Shown: positions 1 to 7,060 of the stretch, in pieces
How the letters are laid out: each line of letters starts with the position of its first letter
Position numbering within the stretch: position 1 is the stretch's first letter
NCBI GenBank assembly: GCA_944363045.1
Contig: CALVTT010000007.1
Coordinates: 1-42,431 of the forward strand
Direction of reading: 5' to 3'
Origin: an uncultured Clostridia bacterium
Lineage (GTDB): Bacteria; Bacillota; Clostridia; Christensenellales; Borkfalkiaceae
Length of the DNA: 42,431 bases
Notes under the pieces: model-generated
Told to the model about the DNA's origin: nothing
Databases searched by the model: none
Seen by the model: the letters and a program-made list of their open reading frames with translations, nothing else
Made by a program: the position numbers and the translations under genes

Positions 1-450
1 GTCGTCGAGGCGCTCGGGCGTCGTCACGTCGGTGAGCATGGCGTCGTAGAAGACGAGGCTGACCGAATAGCAGATCTTGGCGATGACGAAGACGGCGAGG
101 AAGGCGACCCAGCCCATGGGGATGCCGAGGGCGCCGCAGCCCAGAACGCCTAAGATAGCGCTGAAGAAAAAGAGCGGTTTCTTCCTGCCCACATCGTCGG
201 CAAAGGAGCCCAAGATGGGCGAGAGCACCGCGACGCACAGCGTGACCGCGCTCGCGGCATAGCCCCAGATGGCGGTGGCGTCCGTCGCTTCAAGCCCCGC
301 CGAGGTGACGAGATAGTTAAAATAGATGGGCAGCACCGTGCTCACGAGCAGCGTGAACGCCGAATTGCCCACATCGTACAAGATCCAGGCGATCTCCTTC
401 TTCCTGTTGGGGTTCGCCTGCCGCACTTTGGCGGCCTTTGCTCCACTCAT
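1..450 (-). CDS. MFS transporter, UMF1/Atg22-like, N-terminal part
   Basis: This is the first 150 residues of a membrane transporter; the rest lies beyond the left edge. The protein starts with a basic cytoplasmic stretch (MSGAKAAKVRQANPNRKKE) followed by IAWILYDVGNSAF, which matches the start of the UMF1/Atg22-like branch of the major facilitator superfamily. Two further hydrophobic segments and the loop SFADDVGRKKP follow; this loop is the usual MFS motif A position between helices 2 and 3. The ATG at 450 is preceded by AGGAGAG at good spacing. Related proteins are thought to export small solutes such as amino acids, but the substrate cannot be read here. It lies 91 bp downstream of the phospholipase-like gene on the same strand, with an imperfect stem-loop (GCCGAG/CTCGGC, about 509-541) between them. 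Confidence 0.85.
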   Translation of the reverse strand, partial: MSGAKAAKVRQANPNRKKEIAWILYDVGNSAFTLLVSTVLPIYFNYLVTSAGLEATDATAIWGYAASAVTLCVAVLSPILGSFADDVGRKKPLFFFSAILGVLGCGALGIPMGWVAFLAVFVIAKICYSVSLVFYDAMLTDVTTPERLDD

Positions 451-541
451 ATCATACTCTCCTGTTTATCTTCAGGTTTATTCTTTATTTATCTTTTTCA
501 AGCGAATGCCGAGTAAGCAGCCGCCGGATGCACCCTCGGCC

Positions 542-1333
542 CTATTCATAATTCCGATCCAAAAGCGGGCTCAGCTCCCCCTCCCCGCGCAGATACTTTT
601 CGTAGGAAGCGATGAGCGTGCACGCCTTGGGGACAGCGCACTCAAAGGCCTCCGCGAGCTCTTGATCGCAGTCCGCGCAGCGCTCGTCCTTTTGATAGGG
701 GATCATCATGCCGTGCATCTCGCGGTAGTTGCCCGTCAGGCGCAGAATGGCGCAGACGAGGCGGCGCTTTGCAAGGTGCGGCGCGCGCAGCAGGCGGTTA
801 TAAAAGAGGATGGAAGAGAGCGCCTTCCTTGTTTTGCGTTCGGACAGCCCGTAGTAGGCGGCGGAGATGTCCGCAAGCCGGGAAGAGGGGCGGATGTGCG
901 CCGTGAGGTCGGCGGAGAGCGGGTCCTTGCCCTCTTTTTCGAGCAGCATACGGTCGAAGGAGGACTCCGTCTCGGTATGCGTGACCTCGGGCGAGCGTTC
1001 GAGCTTGGCGCTCACCACGGGGTGGGCGGTGCTGTCGAGCGCGAAGTGGCACAAAAAGCCGAAAAGGTACGCCTCGTCCTCGGGGCGGCAGCCGCGCGCC
1101 GTAAAGACGGTCTTTGCGCGTTCGTAAAAAGGCATGGCCTTTTCAAAGTGCAGACGGTAGCCGACGGCGCTCGTCTTGTTGGCAAAGAGCGGGTGGTAGT
1201 AAAAGAGCAGGTCGGGACCGTGTACGCCGAGGGCGAAGGCGTCGAAATGCTCCTCAATGAGCGTTTGAAGCGGCGCGGGCAGGGCGTTCAAAACTTCCCT
1301 CCCGAAGGTGATGTGTGCATATGCCGCAGGCAT
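542..1333 (-). CDS. Zinc-dependent phospholipase C-like protein
   Basis: A 263-residue protein of the zinc-dependent phospholipase C/S1-P1-like family often annotated in Firmicutes. The N-terminus MPAAYAHITFGREVL and the following GVHGPDLLFYYHP, then FGFLCHFALDSTAHP, carry the spaced His and Asp residues that form the metal site in this family. There is no clear signal peptide, so it is probably cytoplasmic and may not be a secreted toxin; its true substrate is unknown. GGAGGG lies just upstream of the ATG. A TATACT -10 box at 1358-1363 overlaps one arm of the long palindrome at 1359-1422, so transcription may be affected by that structure. Confidence 0.8.
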   Translation of the reverse strand: MPAAYAHITFGREVLNALPAPLQTLIEEHFDAFALGVHGPDLLFYYHPLFANKTSAVGYRLHFEKAMPFYERAKTVFTARGCRPEDEAYLFGFLCHFALDSTAHPVVSAKLERSPEVTHTETESSFDRMLLEKEGKDPLSADLTAHIRPSSRLADISAAYYGLSERKTRKALSSILFYNRLLRAPHLAKRRLVCAILRLTGNYREMHGMMIPYQKDERCADCDQELAEAFECAVPKACTLIASYEKYLRGEGELSPLLDRNYE

Positions 1334-1358
1334 AGTTCCCTCCGTAGTGCTTATTTAG

Positions 1359-1422
1359 TATACTGCAAGGGAATAATAGGAACCCGATCAAAAGCGGGTT
1401 CGTACTGTTCCCTTACAGTATA
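1359..1422. repeat. 64-bp nested palindrome
   Basis: Three nested arm pairs are visible: TATACTG (1359-1365) with CAGTATA (1416-1422), AAGGGAA (1367-1373) with TTCCCTT (1408-1414), and GAACCCG (1380-1386) with CGGGTTC (1395-1401). The left arm overlaps a TATACT -10 box for the phospholipase-like gene. It could be an operator, a hairpin in RNA from either strand, or a tiny palindromic insertion. I see no second copy in the window. Confidence 0.7.
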
Positions 1423-1497
1423 GCGCGTTCTGCGCGCAAAATCGCAGATTTTTCGTCACAGAAAGGTAAAAAAGTTGTAAAAATTCCTCAAAGATAC

Positions 1498-1525
1498 AAA
1501 AGAGCGTCCCGCAGAACGCTCTTTT
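1498..1525 (-). terminator. Intrinsic terminator after the purine permease
   Basis: A perfect 10-bp stem AAAAGAGCGT/ACGCTCTTTT with an 8-base loop lies 24 bp past the stop codon of the AzgA-type permease. It reads as a terminator in both directions because of the flanking A and T runs. Confidence 0.85.
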
Positions 1526-1548
1526 GTCCTTTGTTTTGTCCGCTCTCT

Positions 1549-3111
1549 TTAATTGGTGAGCAGGAAAGTTGCAAGGAAGAAGGCGCCGATCACCCAGGTG
1601 GGAACGCTCACTTCTTTCACCTTGCCCGTGCACGTCTTGACGACGATATAGACGAGGATGCCCCAGCCGATGCCCTTGGAGATGGAATAGCCGAGCAGCA
1701 TGATGACCATCGTGAAGAAGGCGACGATGGCCTCGACGGCATCCGTCCAGTCGATCTTGGTGACGGAGGTCATCATCAGCACGCCCACCCAGATGAGGGC
1801 GGCGGCGGTGGCGCTTCTCGGGATGAGCTGCGCGATGGGGCTCAAGAACATGGCGACGGCAAAGCACAGCGCCGTCACAAGAGAGGTGAGGCCCGTCCTG
1901 CCGCCCGCGGCGACACCCGAGGAGGACTCGACAAAGGTCGTCACCGTCGAGGTGCCCGCAACGGAGCCCACGCAGGTGGCGATGGCGTCGGCGAGCATCA
2001 TCTTCTCCATGCGGATGGGCGTGCCCTTCTCGTCGAGCAAGTTGCCCTTGGCGCAGGCGCCGTACAGCGTGCCGATGGTATCGAACATATCGATCATGCA
2101 AAGAGAGAGCGCCGAGGTGATGAGCACCACCGCGAGCGTACCGCCGTTGTGGCCCTCTATGCCGAGGTACTGCGAGAAGTCAAAGCCCTCGTAGAAGACG
2201 GCGCCCGCCGAATCTTTGCCCCATGCCGCGAAGGCCTCGAAGGGGTTGGAGAGCGTGATGCCGGCAAAGAGGTCCGCCGCCCCCGCGCTGCTTGCGGCAT
2301 AAGCGATGCCCGCGAGGATATAATAGAGCGCAGCCGAACCCAAAAGCCCCCAGAGGATGGCGCCCTTGACGTTCTTCTTGGAGAGAACGGCGATGGCGAT
2401 GACGCCGAGGATGGCGACGATGGCGGGCATCATGCCGGAGACGGTGCCGTCCGCCGCCACCGAGATGAAGGGGGTGCTCCCCAAAACGTTGAAGGAGACA
2501 AAGCCGACGAGGGTGGAGCTGTCGACGATGATCCCCGCCTGCTGCATACCGATGAAGGCGATGAAGAGGCCGATGCCCACGGGGATGGCGTGGCGCACGC
2601 CTGCGGGGATGGCCTCAAAGATGCGCCGGCGAAGACCGGTGACCGTGAGGATGAGGAAGATGACGCCGTCGAGCAGGGTGAACACCATGCAGTTGGCGTA
2701 AGTGAGCCCCGTGCCGCCCAAAATGAGCGTATAGACGACAAAGGCGTTGATGCCCATGCCCGAGGCCTGCGCGAGGGGCATCTTGGCGAGCAGCGACATA
2801 AGAAGCGTACCCGCCACCGCGCCCACGGCCGTTGCGATATAGGCCGCTCCGTAGGCGTTTTCGCTTTCGATGACGGAGGCGAACATCCCCGCATTGACCA
2901 TGAGGATGTACACCATCGCCATAAAGGTGGTGAGGCCTGCCACGACCTCCACCCTGAAAGTGGAGCCGCTCGCCGTCACGCCAAAAAATTTGTCTAACTT
3001 ACTCACCTTTTTGGGGGGAAGGGCGGCCTCTCCCGCTCCCGCACCGTTAGGGCCTTGCTCGGGCACGCTCGTCTGCGCGTTCCCTTGCGGTTGTTTGCTT
3101 TCGTTTTGCAT
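1549..3111 (-). CDS. AzgA-type purine (hypoxanthine/guanine/adenine) permease
   Basis: A 520-residue inner-membrane nucleobase:cation symporter of the NCS2 superfamily, AzgA branch. It should import purine bases for salvage. The match rests on the N-terminal VEVVAGLTTFMAMVYILMVN, on MFDTIGTLYGACAKGNLL, and on GTSTVTTFVESSSGVAAGGR followed by TGLTSLVTA, which form the substrate-binding core of this family. About a dozen hydrophobic segments are visible. The protein is longer than the usual 430-450 residues: the first 40 residues are Gln/Pro/Ala-rich and probably disordered. It has its own promoter 35 bp upstream and a strong terminator, so it is likely a single-gene unit. No purine riboswitch fits into the very short leader. 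Start chosen because GGAGG sits 6 bp upstream. Confidence 0.9.
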   Translation of the reverse strand: MQNESKQPQGNAQTSVPEQGPNGAGAGEAALPPKKVSKLDKFFGVTASGSTFRVEVVAGLTTFMAMVYILMVNAGMFASVIESENAYGAAYIATAVGAVAGTLLMSLLAKMPLAQASGMGINAFVVYTLILGGTGLTYANCMVFTLLDGVIFLILTVTGLRRRIFEAIPAGVRHAIPVGIGLFIAFIGMQQAGIIVDSSTLVGFVSFNVLGSTPFISVAADGTVSGMMPAIVAILGVIAIAVLSKKNVKGAILWGLLGSAALYYILAGIAYAASSAGAADLFAGITLSNPFEAFAAWGKDSAGAVFYEGFDFSQYLGIEGHNGGTLAVVLITSALSLCMIDMFDTIGTLYGACAKGNLLDEKGTPIRMEKMMLADAIATCVGSVAGTSTVTTFVESSSGVAAGGRTGLTSLVTALCFAVAMFLSPIAQLIPRSATAAALIWVGVLMMTSVTKIDWTDAVEAIVAFFTMVIMLLGYSISKGIGWGILVYIVVKTCTGKVKEVSVPTWVIGAFFLATFLLTN

Positions 3112-3145
3112 CGCTTACCTCCGAAATATTTTCTCAAACAAGGTA

Positions 3146-3174
3146 ATTATACCATATCCGGCGCGCGCTTTCAA
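3146..3174 (-). promoter_or_regulatory. Promoter of the purine permease
   Basis: On the minus strand TTGAAA (3174-3169), a 17-bp spacer and a perfect TATAAT (3151-3146) precede the permease start by about 35 bp. The predicted transcript leader is under 30 nt. Confidence 0.85.
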
Positions 3175-3222
3175 CCACTTTTGACAAATTTAACCGCCCT
3201 TTGTAAATTTTGTTACAAATGC

Positions 3223-3251
3223 TTGACATCCGCCGCCCCGTGCGCTATCAT
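3223..3251 (+). promoter_or_regulatory. Promoter of the PfoR-like gene
   Basis: TTGACA at 3223-3228, a 17-bp spacer and TATCAT at 3246-3251. Transcription would start near 3258 and make a leader of about 100 nt before the ATG at 3360. Confidence 0.8.
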
Positions 3252-3274
3252 AGTGCAAAACAGAGAAAAGCGTA

Positions 3275-3345
3275 GAATGTACGGCTTGTTAAAAACAACA
3301 TTCGTTTTTGCCCCGAAGCCGTACTGCTTCGGGGCTCTGCTTTTC
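3275..3345 (+). promoter_or_regulatory. Leader with mutually exclusive hairpins (candidate attenuator)
   Basis: A 10-bp stem (3310-3319 with 3326-3335, loop CGTACT) followed by TCTGCTTTT resembles an intrinsic terminator placed before the start codon. GTACGGCTT (3279-3287) is the exact complement of AAGCCGTAC (3316-3324), which includes the loop and one side of that stem, so the two pairings exclude each other. A third structure can pair GAATG (3275-3279) with CATTC (3299-3303) and TTGTT (3286-3290) with AACAA (3294-3298), which would hide the anti-terminator strand. I do not recognise a known riboswitch class here. Confidence 0.55.
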
Positions 3346-3359
3346 CCGAAGGAGAAGAG

Positions 3360-4577
3360 ATGGAAGAGATGAACAAGGATGCGGCGCAGCTGCCGCCCGA
3401 ACGCAAGAGAAAGCTCTCGGAAATGACCTTGAAGGAGTGCAGCGGCGCAGGCGAAAAGCTCAAATGGCTCTTGAACTTCGTCTTCATCGACGGCATGAGC
3501 GGCATGGCGCTCGGCCTGTTTGCGACGCTCATCGCGGGCACCATCCTCTGGCAGCTCGGCAGCCTCATCGACAAGGCGGGCAACAACCCCTTCGGCCTTG
3601 CGCTCGAGGCGGTGGGCAAGGCGGCGCAGATCGCGATGGGCGCGGGCATCGGCGTGGGCGTGTGCTTAAAGCTCAAAAGGACGCAGCCGCTCGTCGTCGC
3701 CTCGGCGGTGGCGGCGGGCATGATCGGCTCGTACGCGCAGGCGGTCATCAAAGGCATCCTGGCCGCGATGGAGAGCGGCAGTGCCTTTGCGATCACGCTC
3801 TCCTCGGCGGGCGATCCCATGGGAGCCTTTGTGGGCGCGTTTGCCGCCATGACGCTTGCCTCCCTCGTCTCGGGCAGAACGCGCGTCGACATCCTCGTCA
3901 CCCCCCTCGTGGGCCTTGCGGGCGGCGCGCTCTTCGGCATCGGCGTGGGCTATCCCGTCTCGCTGGCATTGACCGAACTCGGCAATTTCATCGCCTGGGC
4001 AGCCTCGCTTTCCACCGTGGCGGCGGCAGTTACGGGGCTCATCGTCTCCGTCGTGATGGGCGTTGCCCTCACCCTTCCCATCTCCTCGGCGGCGATCGGC
4101 ATCTCCATCGGGCTTTCGGGCGTGGCGGCGGGGGCGGCGGTCGTCGGCTGCTGCTGCCAGATGATGGGCTTTGCCGCCATGAGCTTCCGCGAAAACCGCT
4201 GGGGCGGCTTTGTGGCACAGGGCTTAGGCACCTCCATGCTGCAGATCCCCAACGTCTTCAAAAAGCCCGTCCTCTTTGTGCCGCCCATCCTCTCCTCCGC
4301 CATTTTGGGCACGCTCTCGGTGCTTCTTCCCAACGGCACGGGAAGTTTGGGGCTCTTTGCGACGCGCACGGGCAGCGGTATGGGCACGGCGGGGCTGGTG
4401 GGGCCCATCGATATGCTCTTCGAGATGATCGGCACCGCAGGCTGCAATGTATGGCTGACCATCCTGTGGGTCGTCCTCTTCTGCTTCGTCCTCCCCGCCC
4501 TTTTGACGCTCGCCTTCTGCGAATTATTCCGCAAGTTAAACATCATAAAGTACGGCGATCTGACGTTGAAACTCTGA
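3360..4577 (+). CDS. PfoR-family PTS-IIC-like membrane protein
   Basis: A 405-residue polytopic membrane protein of the PfoR/PTS_EIIC_2 family (COG3641 type), related to EIIC sugar permeases of the phosphotransferase system and to the Clostridium perfringens PfoR toxin regulator. About ten Gly/Ala-rich hydrophobic segments are visible, with SSAGDPMGAFVGAF, GRTRVDILVTPLVG and the C-terminal GLVGPIDMLFEM typical of the family. No EIIA or EIIB gene is nearby, so sugar transport is not shown and the substrate is unknown. AAGGAG lies 5 bp before the ATG; a second in-frame ATG four codons on is less well placed. The gene has its own promoter and a leader with alternative hairpins, so expression is likely controlled after transcription starts. 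Confidence 0.8.
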   Translation: MEEMNKDAAQLPPERKRKLSEMTLKECSGAGEKLKWLLNFVFIDGMSGMALGLFATLIAGTILWQLGSLIDKAGNNPFGLALEAVGKAAQIAMGAGIGVGVCLKLKRTQPLVVASAVAAGMIGSYAQAVIKGILAAMESGSAFAITLSSAGDPMGAFVGAFAAMTLASLVSGRTRVDILVTPLVGLAGGALFGIGVGYPVSLALTELGNFIAWAASLSTVAAAVTGLIVSVVMGVALTLPISSAAIGISIGLSGVAAGAAVVGCCCQMMGFAAMSFRENRWGGFVAQGLGTSMLQIPNVFKKPVLFVPPILSSAILGTLSVLLPNGTGSLGLFATRTGSGMGTAGLVGPIDMLFEMIGTAGCNVWLTILWVVLFCFVLPALLTLAFCELFRKLNIIKYGDLTLKL

Positions 4578-4682
4578 AAAAATTTCGAAGCAAATCTTTC
4601 CCTGCGGGAAATCTTCGCTTCGAGGAGAGGGCGTTGTGCTTCCAAATCACACATTCGCCCACCTACCTTTTTGTCTTGATTT

Positions 4683-4755
4683 GACAATAAGCCTCAGGTA
4701 TGAGGCGAATTGGGTCCCGCAGCGGAGGGAAACCCTCCTCGCGGAAGAGATTTTT
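4683..4755 (+). repeat. Double-hairpin motif, copy L1
   Basis: Hairpin 1 is GCCTCA/TGAGGC with a 4-base loop (4691-4706). Hairpin 2 (4717-4744) has an outer stem CCGC/GCGG and an inner stem GGAGGG/CCCTCC separated by the internal loop AGC on the 5' side and TC on the 3' side. Confidence 0.75.
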
Positions 4756-4800
4756 AGGTTCACGAATTTCTTTTGCTGCGCAAAATAAATTCCGTGAGTT

Positions 4801-4866
4801 TAAGCCCTAAGCATAGGGCAAATTGGGGGAGCCAGCGCAGGGAGACCCTGCTCGGCTCAGTGATTT
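4801..4866 (+). repeat. Double-hairpin motif, copy L2
   Basis: Hairpin 1 is GCCCTA/TAGGGC (4804-4819). Hairpin 2 (4829-4858) has outer stem GAGCC/GGCTC and inner stem GCAGGG/CCCTGC with the same AGC/TC internal loop. It is followed at 4872-4895 by the 3' half of a copy like R1, so this locus seems to be a recombinant of two repeat types. Confidence 0.75.
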
Positions 4867-4933
4867 TGGAAGCAAAAGCGTGGTTTTGCTCGCGGAAGAG
4901 ATTTTAGAAGCAGGGCAACCGCTAACTTCCTTG

Positions 4934-5294
4934 CCTCCCTCTTTGAGGGAGGTGTCTGCGAAGCAGACGGAAGGAGTTACCCTTTTTCGCCGCAAATCTT
5001 TTGCTAACGCAAAATCTTTGCGGGAGCCCTAAATGGGAGCTGTCGCCGAAGGCGACTGAGGGAGTCGCCTTATTTTGGTAAGCTCGTTTGCGATAACGGC
5101 AGTTCTCTTCATCCTGCAAAAACTCCTTCAGTCTCGCTTCGCTCGACAGTTCCCTCTAAGAGGGAGCCACGGAGGATGCCGTTATTCCCTTGTCCCTTCA
5201 GGTCCCTAAAAAATGGACGAAGTGTTTTTTTGGGGTGGGTCGAGGGAGCTGTCACGACATCCGAAGCCTCCTTCTGTGTCGTGACTGAGGGAGT
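4934..5294. repeat. Four short CTCCCTC-type stem-loop elements (left group)
   Basis: Elements at about 4934-4978, 5035-5065, 5121-5168 and 5242-5294 share flanks of the form ACTCC(C/T)TC(A/C)GTC and GACAGCTCCCTC around hairpins with different sequences, for example GTCGCC/GGCGAC and GTCACGAC/GTCGTGAC. They resemble the dispersed REP-like elements common in gut Firmicutes. Confidence 0.7.
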
Positions 5295-5455
5295 AGTTCT
5301 TCGCTGCCCCCATTCAACCGCCGGTTGAGGGAAAATCAACGCATGGTTGGGCGGTTTCAACTTCCCGTCGCTGGAATTTTGCCGAAAAACGCGCTAAAAT
5401 GAAGGCACGAAATGCGGGAACCATCCGCAAATACCCAGCTATAAGGAGTTTTTTT

Positions 5456-5947
5456 ATGAACACATTGGGACAGCGCATCGCCTACTTCCGCAAGCAAAAG
5501 GGGCTCACGCAGGAAAATTTAGCCGAGCTGTGCTCGGTGAGCGCGCAGGCGGTCAGCAAATGGGAGAACGACCTCACCGCGCCCGACATCTCCCTCCTCC
5601 CCCGCCTTGCGGAAATTTTCTCCGTCACGACGGACGAGCTCCTCGGCACCAAGAAGGAGACGGCGGTCGCCGTCGATCCGAAGCACGTCGACTTTCAAAA
5701 GCTCATGCTGCGCGTCCGCATCCTCTCGGGTGAGGGCGACAAGGTGAACATCAACCTGCCCTTTGCCCTCGTCGAGGTCTTTTTGAAGGACGGCAGGCTC
5801 CCCTTCTCGGCAGACGGCTCCGCGGGCGAGGCGTTAAAGAGCATCGACTTTGCAAAACTTGCAGAGCTCGTGCACGCGGGCGTTCTCGGCAAGCTCGTCG
5901 ACATCGAGAGCGCGGACGGCGACATCATCGAAATTTGGGTAGAGTGA
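5456..5947 (+). CDS. XRE-family regulator with C-terminal SHOCT-like domain
   Basis: A 163-residue likely DNA-binding regulator. Residues 1-65 form a Cro/C1-type helix-turn-helix (LGQRIAYFRKQKGLTQENLA, then VSAQAVSKWENDLTAPDIS), as in many Firmicute XRE proteins. The C-terminal half (about 78-163) contains VRILSGEGDKVNINLPFALV and ends in GVLGKLVDIESADGDIIEIW, the pattern of the SHOCT-like domain found in YvlB/LiaX-type proteins of cell-envelope stress systems. ATG at 5456 is chosen because AAGGAG lies 7 bp upstream. It overlaps the next gene by one base (TGATG), so the two are translationally coupled. Its target is unknown; envelope or antimicrobial stress is a guess from the domain. The pair is flanked by inverted repeat islands. 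Confidence 0.8.
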   Translation: MNTLGQRIAYFRKQKGLTQENLAELCSVSAQAVSKWENDLTAPDISLLPRLAEIFSVTTDELLGTKKETAVAVDPKHVDFQKLMLRVRILSGEGDKVNINLPFALVEVFLKDGRLPFSADGSAGEALKSIDFAKLAELVHAGVLGKLVDIESADGDIIEIWVE

Positions 5948-6186
5948 TGGCAAAGATCGTGATCCGCGCGGAGGGGGTGCGCCTTGCCCTGCACGTTCCC
6001 CTCGGGCTGTGCCTGCGCCTTGCCGCCCAAAAAGCGGGGAAGGAGGAGGACGCCTTCAAGCGCTTTATGAAGGCGCACGGGCGGGAGATACGCTCCATTT
6101 TGAAGCAATACCGCAAAGACTGCGGGAAATTCGCCCTTGTCGACATCGAGACCGCCGGCGGGGAGAAAGTGAAGATCGTCGTATAG
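5947..6186 (+). CDS. Small SHOCT-like domain protein
   Basis: A 79-residue protein starting at the ATG that overlaps the regulator's stop codon. It repeats the layout of the regulator's C-terminal domain: a beta strand plus amphipathic helix (GVRLALHVPLGLCLRLAAQK), a Lys/Arg-rich helix (FKRFMKAHGREIRSILKQYR), and a closing CGKFALVDIETAGGEKVKIVV-like strand pair. It has no membrane segment or signal. It likely binds the regulator or the same partner, but this is inference from the shared domain and the coupling. Confidence 0.7.
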   Translation: MAKIVIRAEGVRLALHVPLGLCLRLAAQKAGKEEDAFKRFMKAHGREIRSILKQYRKDCGKFALVDIETAGGEKVKIVV

Positions 6187-6223
6187 CGCTGTGCTTGGAT
6201 CGTGCGGCGACATAGAACAGAAC

Positions 6224-6260
6224 GCGCCGCGGCGCCGACTTTGGGTCGGCGCCGCGGCGC
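6224..6260 (+). terminator. Strong GC stem-loop after the XRE operon
   Basis: A perfect 16-bp stem (6224-6239 with 6245-6260) with loop TTTGG, followed by TTAAAA. It closes the two-gene operon, though the T tract is poor. Confidence 0.7.
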
Positions 6261-6286
6261 TTAAAATGAGGAAATTCCACATTGTG

Positions 6287-6657
6287 ACCTCCTCTTCGGG
6301 GAGGTGGCGCGTTGTCCGAGGCTTGCCCTCGGCAACGTGACGGAAGGAGTTTGGGTTGGATCAAGAGAACCGCCGTTATCGCAAACGAACGTTCAGAAAT
6401 AAGGCGACTCCCTCCGTCGCCTTCGGCGACAGCTTCTTGCGCGGTAGAGACCGCACGAGAAAAGCAGGCATCAAAGCCCTGCCCTGACGAAGGAAGGGCT
6501 GGCGAAGTTTGCCTTGCTCCGACGCGGGAGGCAAGAAAAAGGAATTTACTCCCTCAGTCATGCCATCGACGCTTGCGTCGAATGGCATGACAGCTCCCCC
6601 GAGGAGGCGCTTAAAGTAAGGTAAACTCCTTCCGCCCCTTCGGGGCACCTCCCTCTT
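6287..6657. repeat. Four short CTCCCTC-type stem-loop elements (right group)
   Basis: Elements at about 6287-6352, 6406-6435, 6547-6600 and 6624-6657. The hairpins differ (GTCGCC/GGCGAC; GTCATGCCAT with ATGGCATGAC; CGCCCC/GGGGC) while the CTCC flanks stay the same, which indicates that pairing rather than sequence is kept. Confidence 0.7.
6463..6535 (+). repeat. 73-bp direct repeat, copy 1
   Basis: It matches 6713-6785 with one difference (GGCGAAG here, GGCTAAG there). It begins AGCAGGCATCAAAGCCCTG and ends GCGGGAGGCAAG. Confidence 0.85.
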
Positions 6658-6712
6658 ATACAGGGATCCCGCAAAGATTTTGCGTTAGCAAAAGATTTGT
6701 GGGAAAAGGAGG

Positions 6713-6785
6713 AGCAGGCATCAAAGCCCTGCCCTGACGAAGGAAGGGCTGGCTAAGTTTGCCTTGCTCCGACGCGGGAGGCAAG
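6713..6785 (+). repeat. 73-bp direct repeat, copy 2
   Basis: Second copy of the 6463-6535 repeat. Its right end runs into the block that is inverted at 4871-4940. Confidence 0.85.
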
Positions 6786-6814
6786 GAAGTTATTGGTCGC
6801 CCTGCTTCTAAAAA

Positions 6815-6884
6815 TAATTTCCGCGAGCAAAACCACGCTTTTGCGCTGCGGGACCCAAGTTGCCTCATACTTGAGGCTTACTGT
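6815..6884 (-). repeat. Double-hairpin motif, copy R1
   Basis: Read on the minus strand: hairpin 1 GCCTCA/TGAGGC (6877-6862), then hairpin 2 (6851-6821) with outer stem CCGC/GCGG and inner stem GCAAAA/TTTTGC around the same AGC/TC internal loop. Confidence 0.75.
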
Positions 6885-6989
6885 AAAATAAAGACAGACA
6901 AGCGGGCGGGCGAAAACGCCCCGTTAAAATCGCAGCAGCTCACCCCTCGGCGCGAAGATTTCCCGAAGCAAAAGATTTGCGGCGAATTA

Positions 6990-7060
6990 AAAATCACTGA
7001 GCCGAGCAGGGTTCCCCTGCGCTGGCTCCCCCAATTTGCCCTATGCCTAGGGCTTATTGT
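6990..7060 (-). repeat. Double-hairpin motif, copy R2
   Basis: Read on the minus strand: hairpin 1 GCCCTA/TAGGGC (7053-7038), then hairpin 2 (7028-6999) with outer stem GAGCC/GGCTC and inner stem GCAGGG/CCCTGC. It is nearly identical to L2 in inverted orientation. Confidence 0.75.

Larger units (their letters stand above)
4578..5398. repeat. Left intergenic repeat island
   Basis: This gene-free stretch is made of repeats. In order it holds an A/T-G/C block with two partial self-complementary arms (4584-4632), two copies of a double-hairpin motif (4683-4755 and 4801-4866), a block of about 70 bp (4871-4940), several short CTCCCTC-type stem-loops and a 40-bp palindrome (4988-5032). Much of 4584-5032 reappears in inverted orientation between 6661 and 7206. 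Short open frames here lack ribosome binding sites and follow the repeats, so I call none of them genes. Confidence 0.8.

Noticed and set aside
3112-3145. Purine riboswitch before the AzgA-type permease
   Set aside because: The transcript leader is under 30 nt, too short for the aptamer.
4807-5360. Short frames within the left repeat island
   Set aside because: They follow repeat units, occur on both strands and lack ribosome binding sites.
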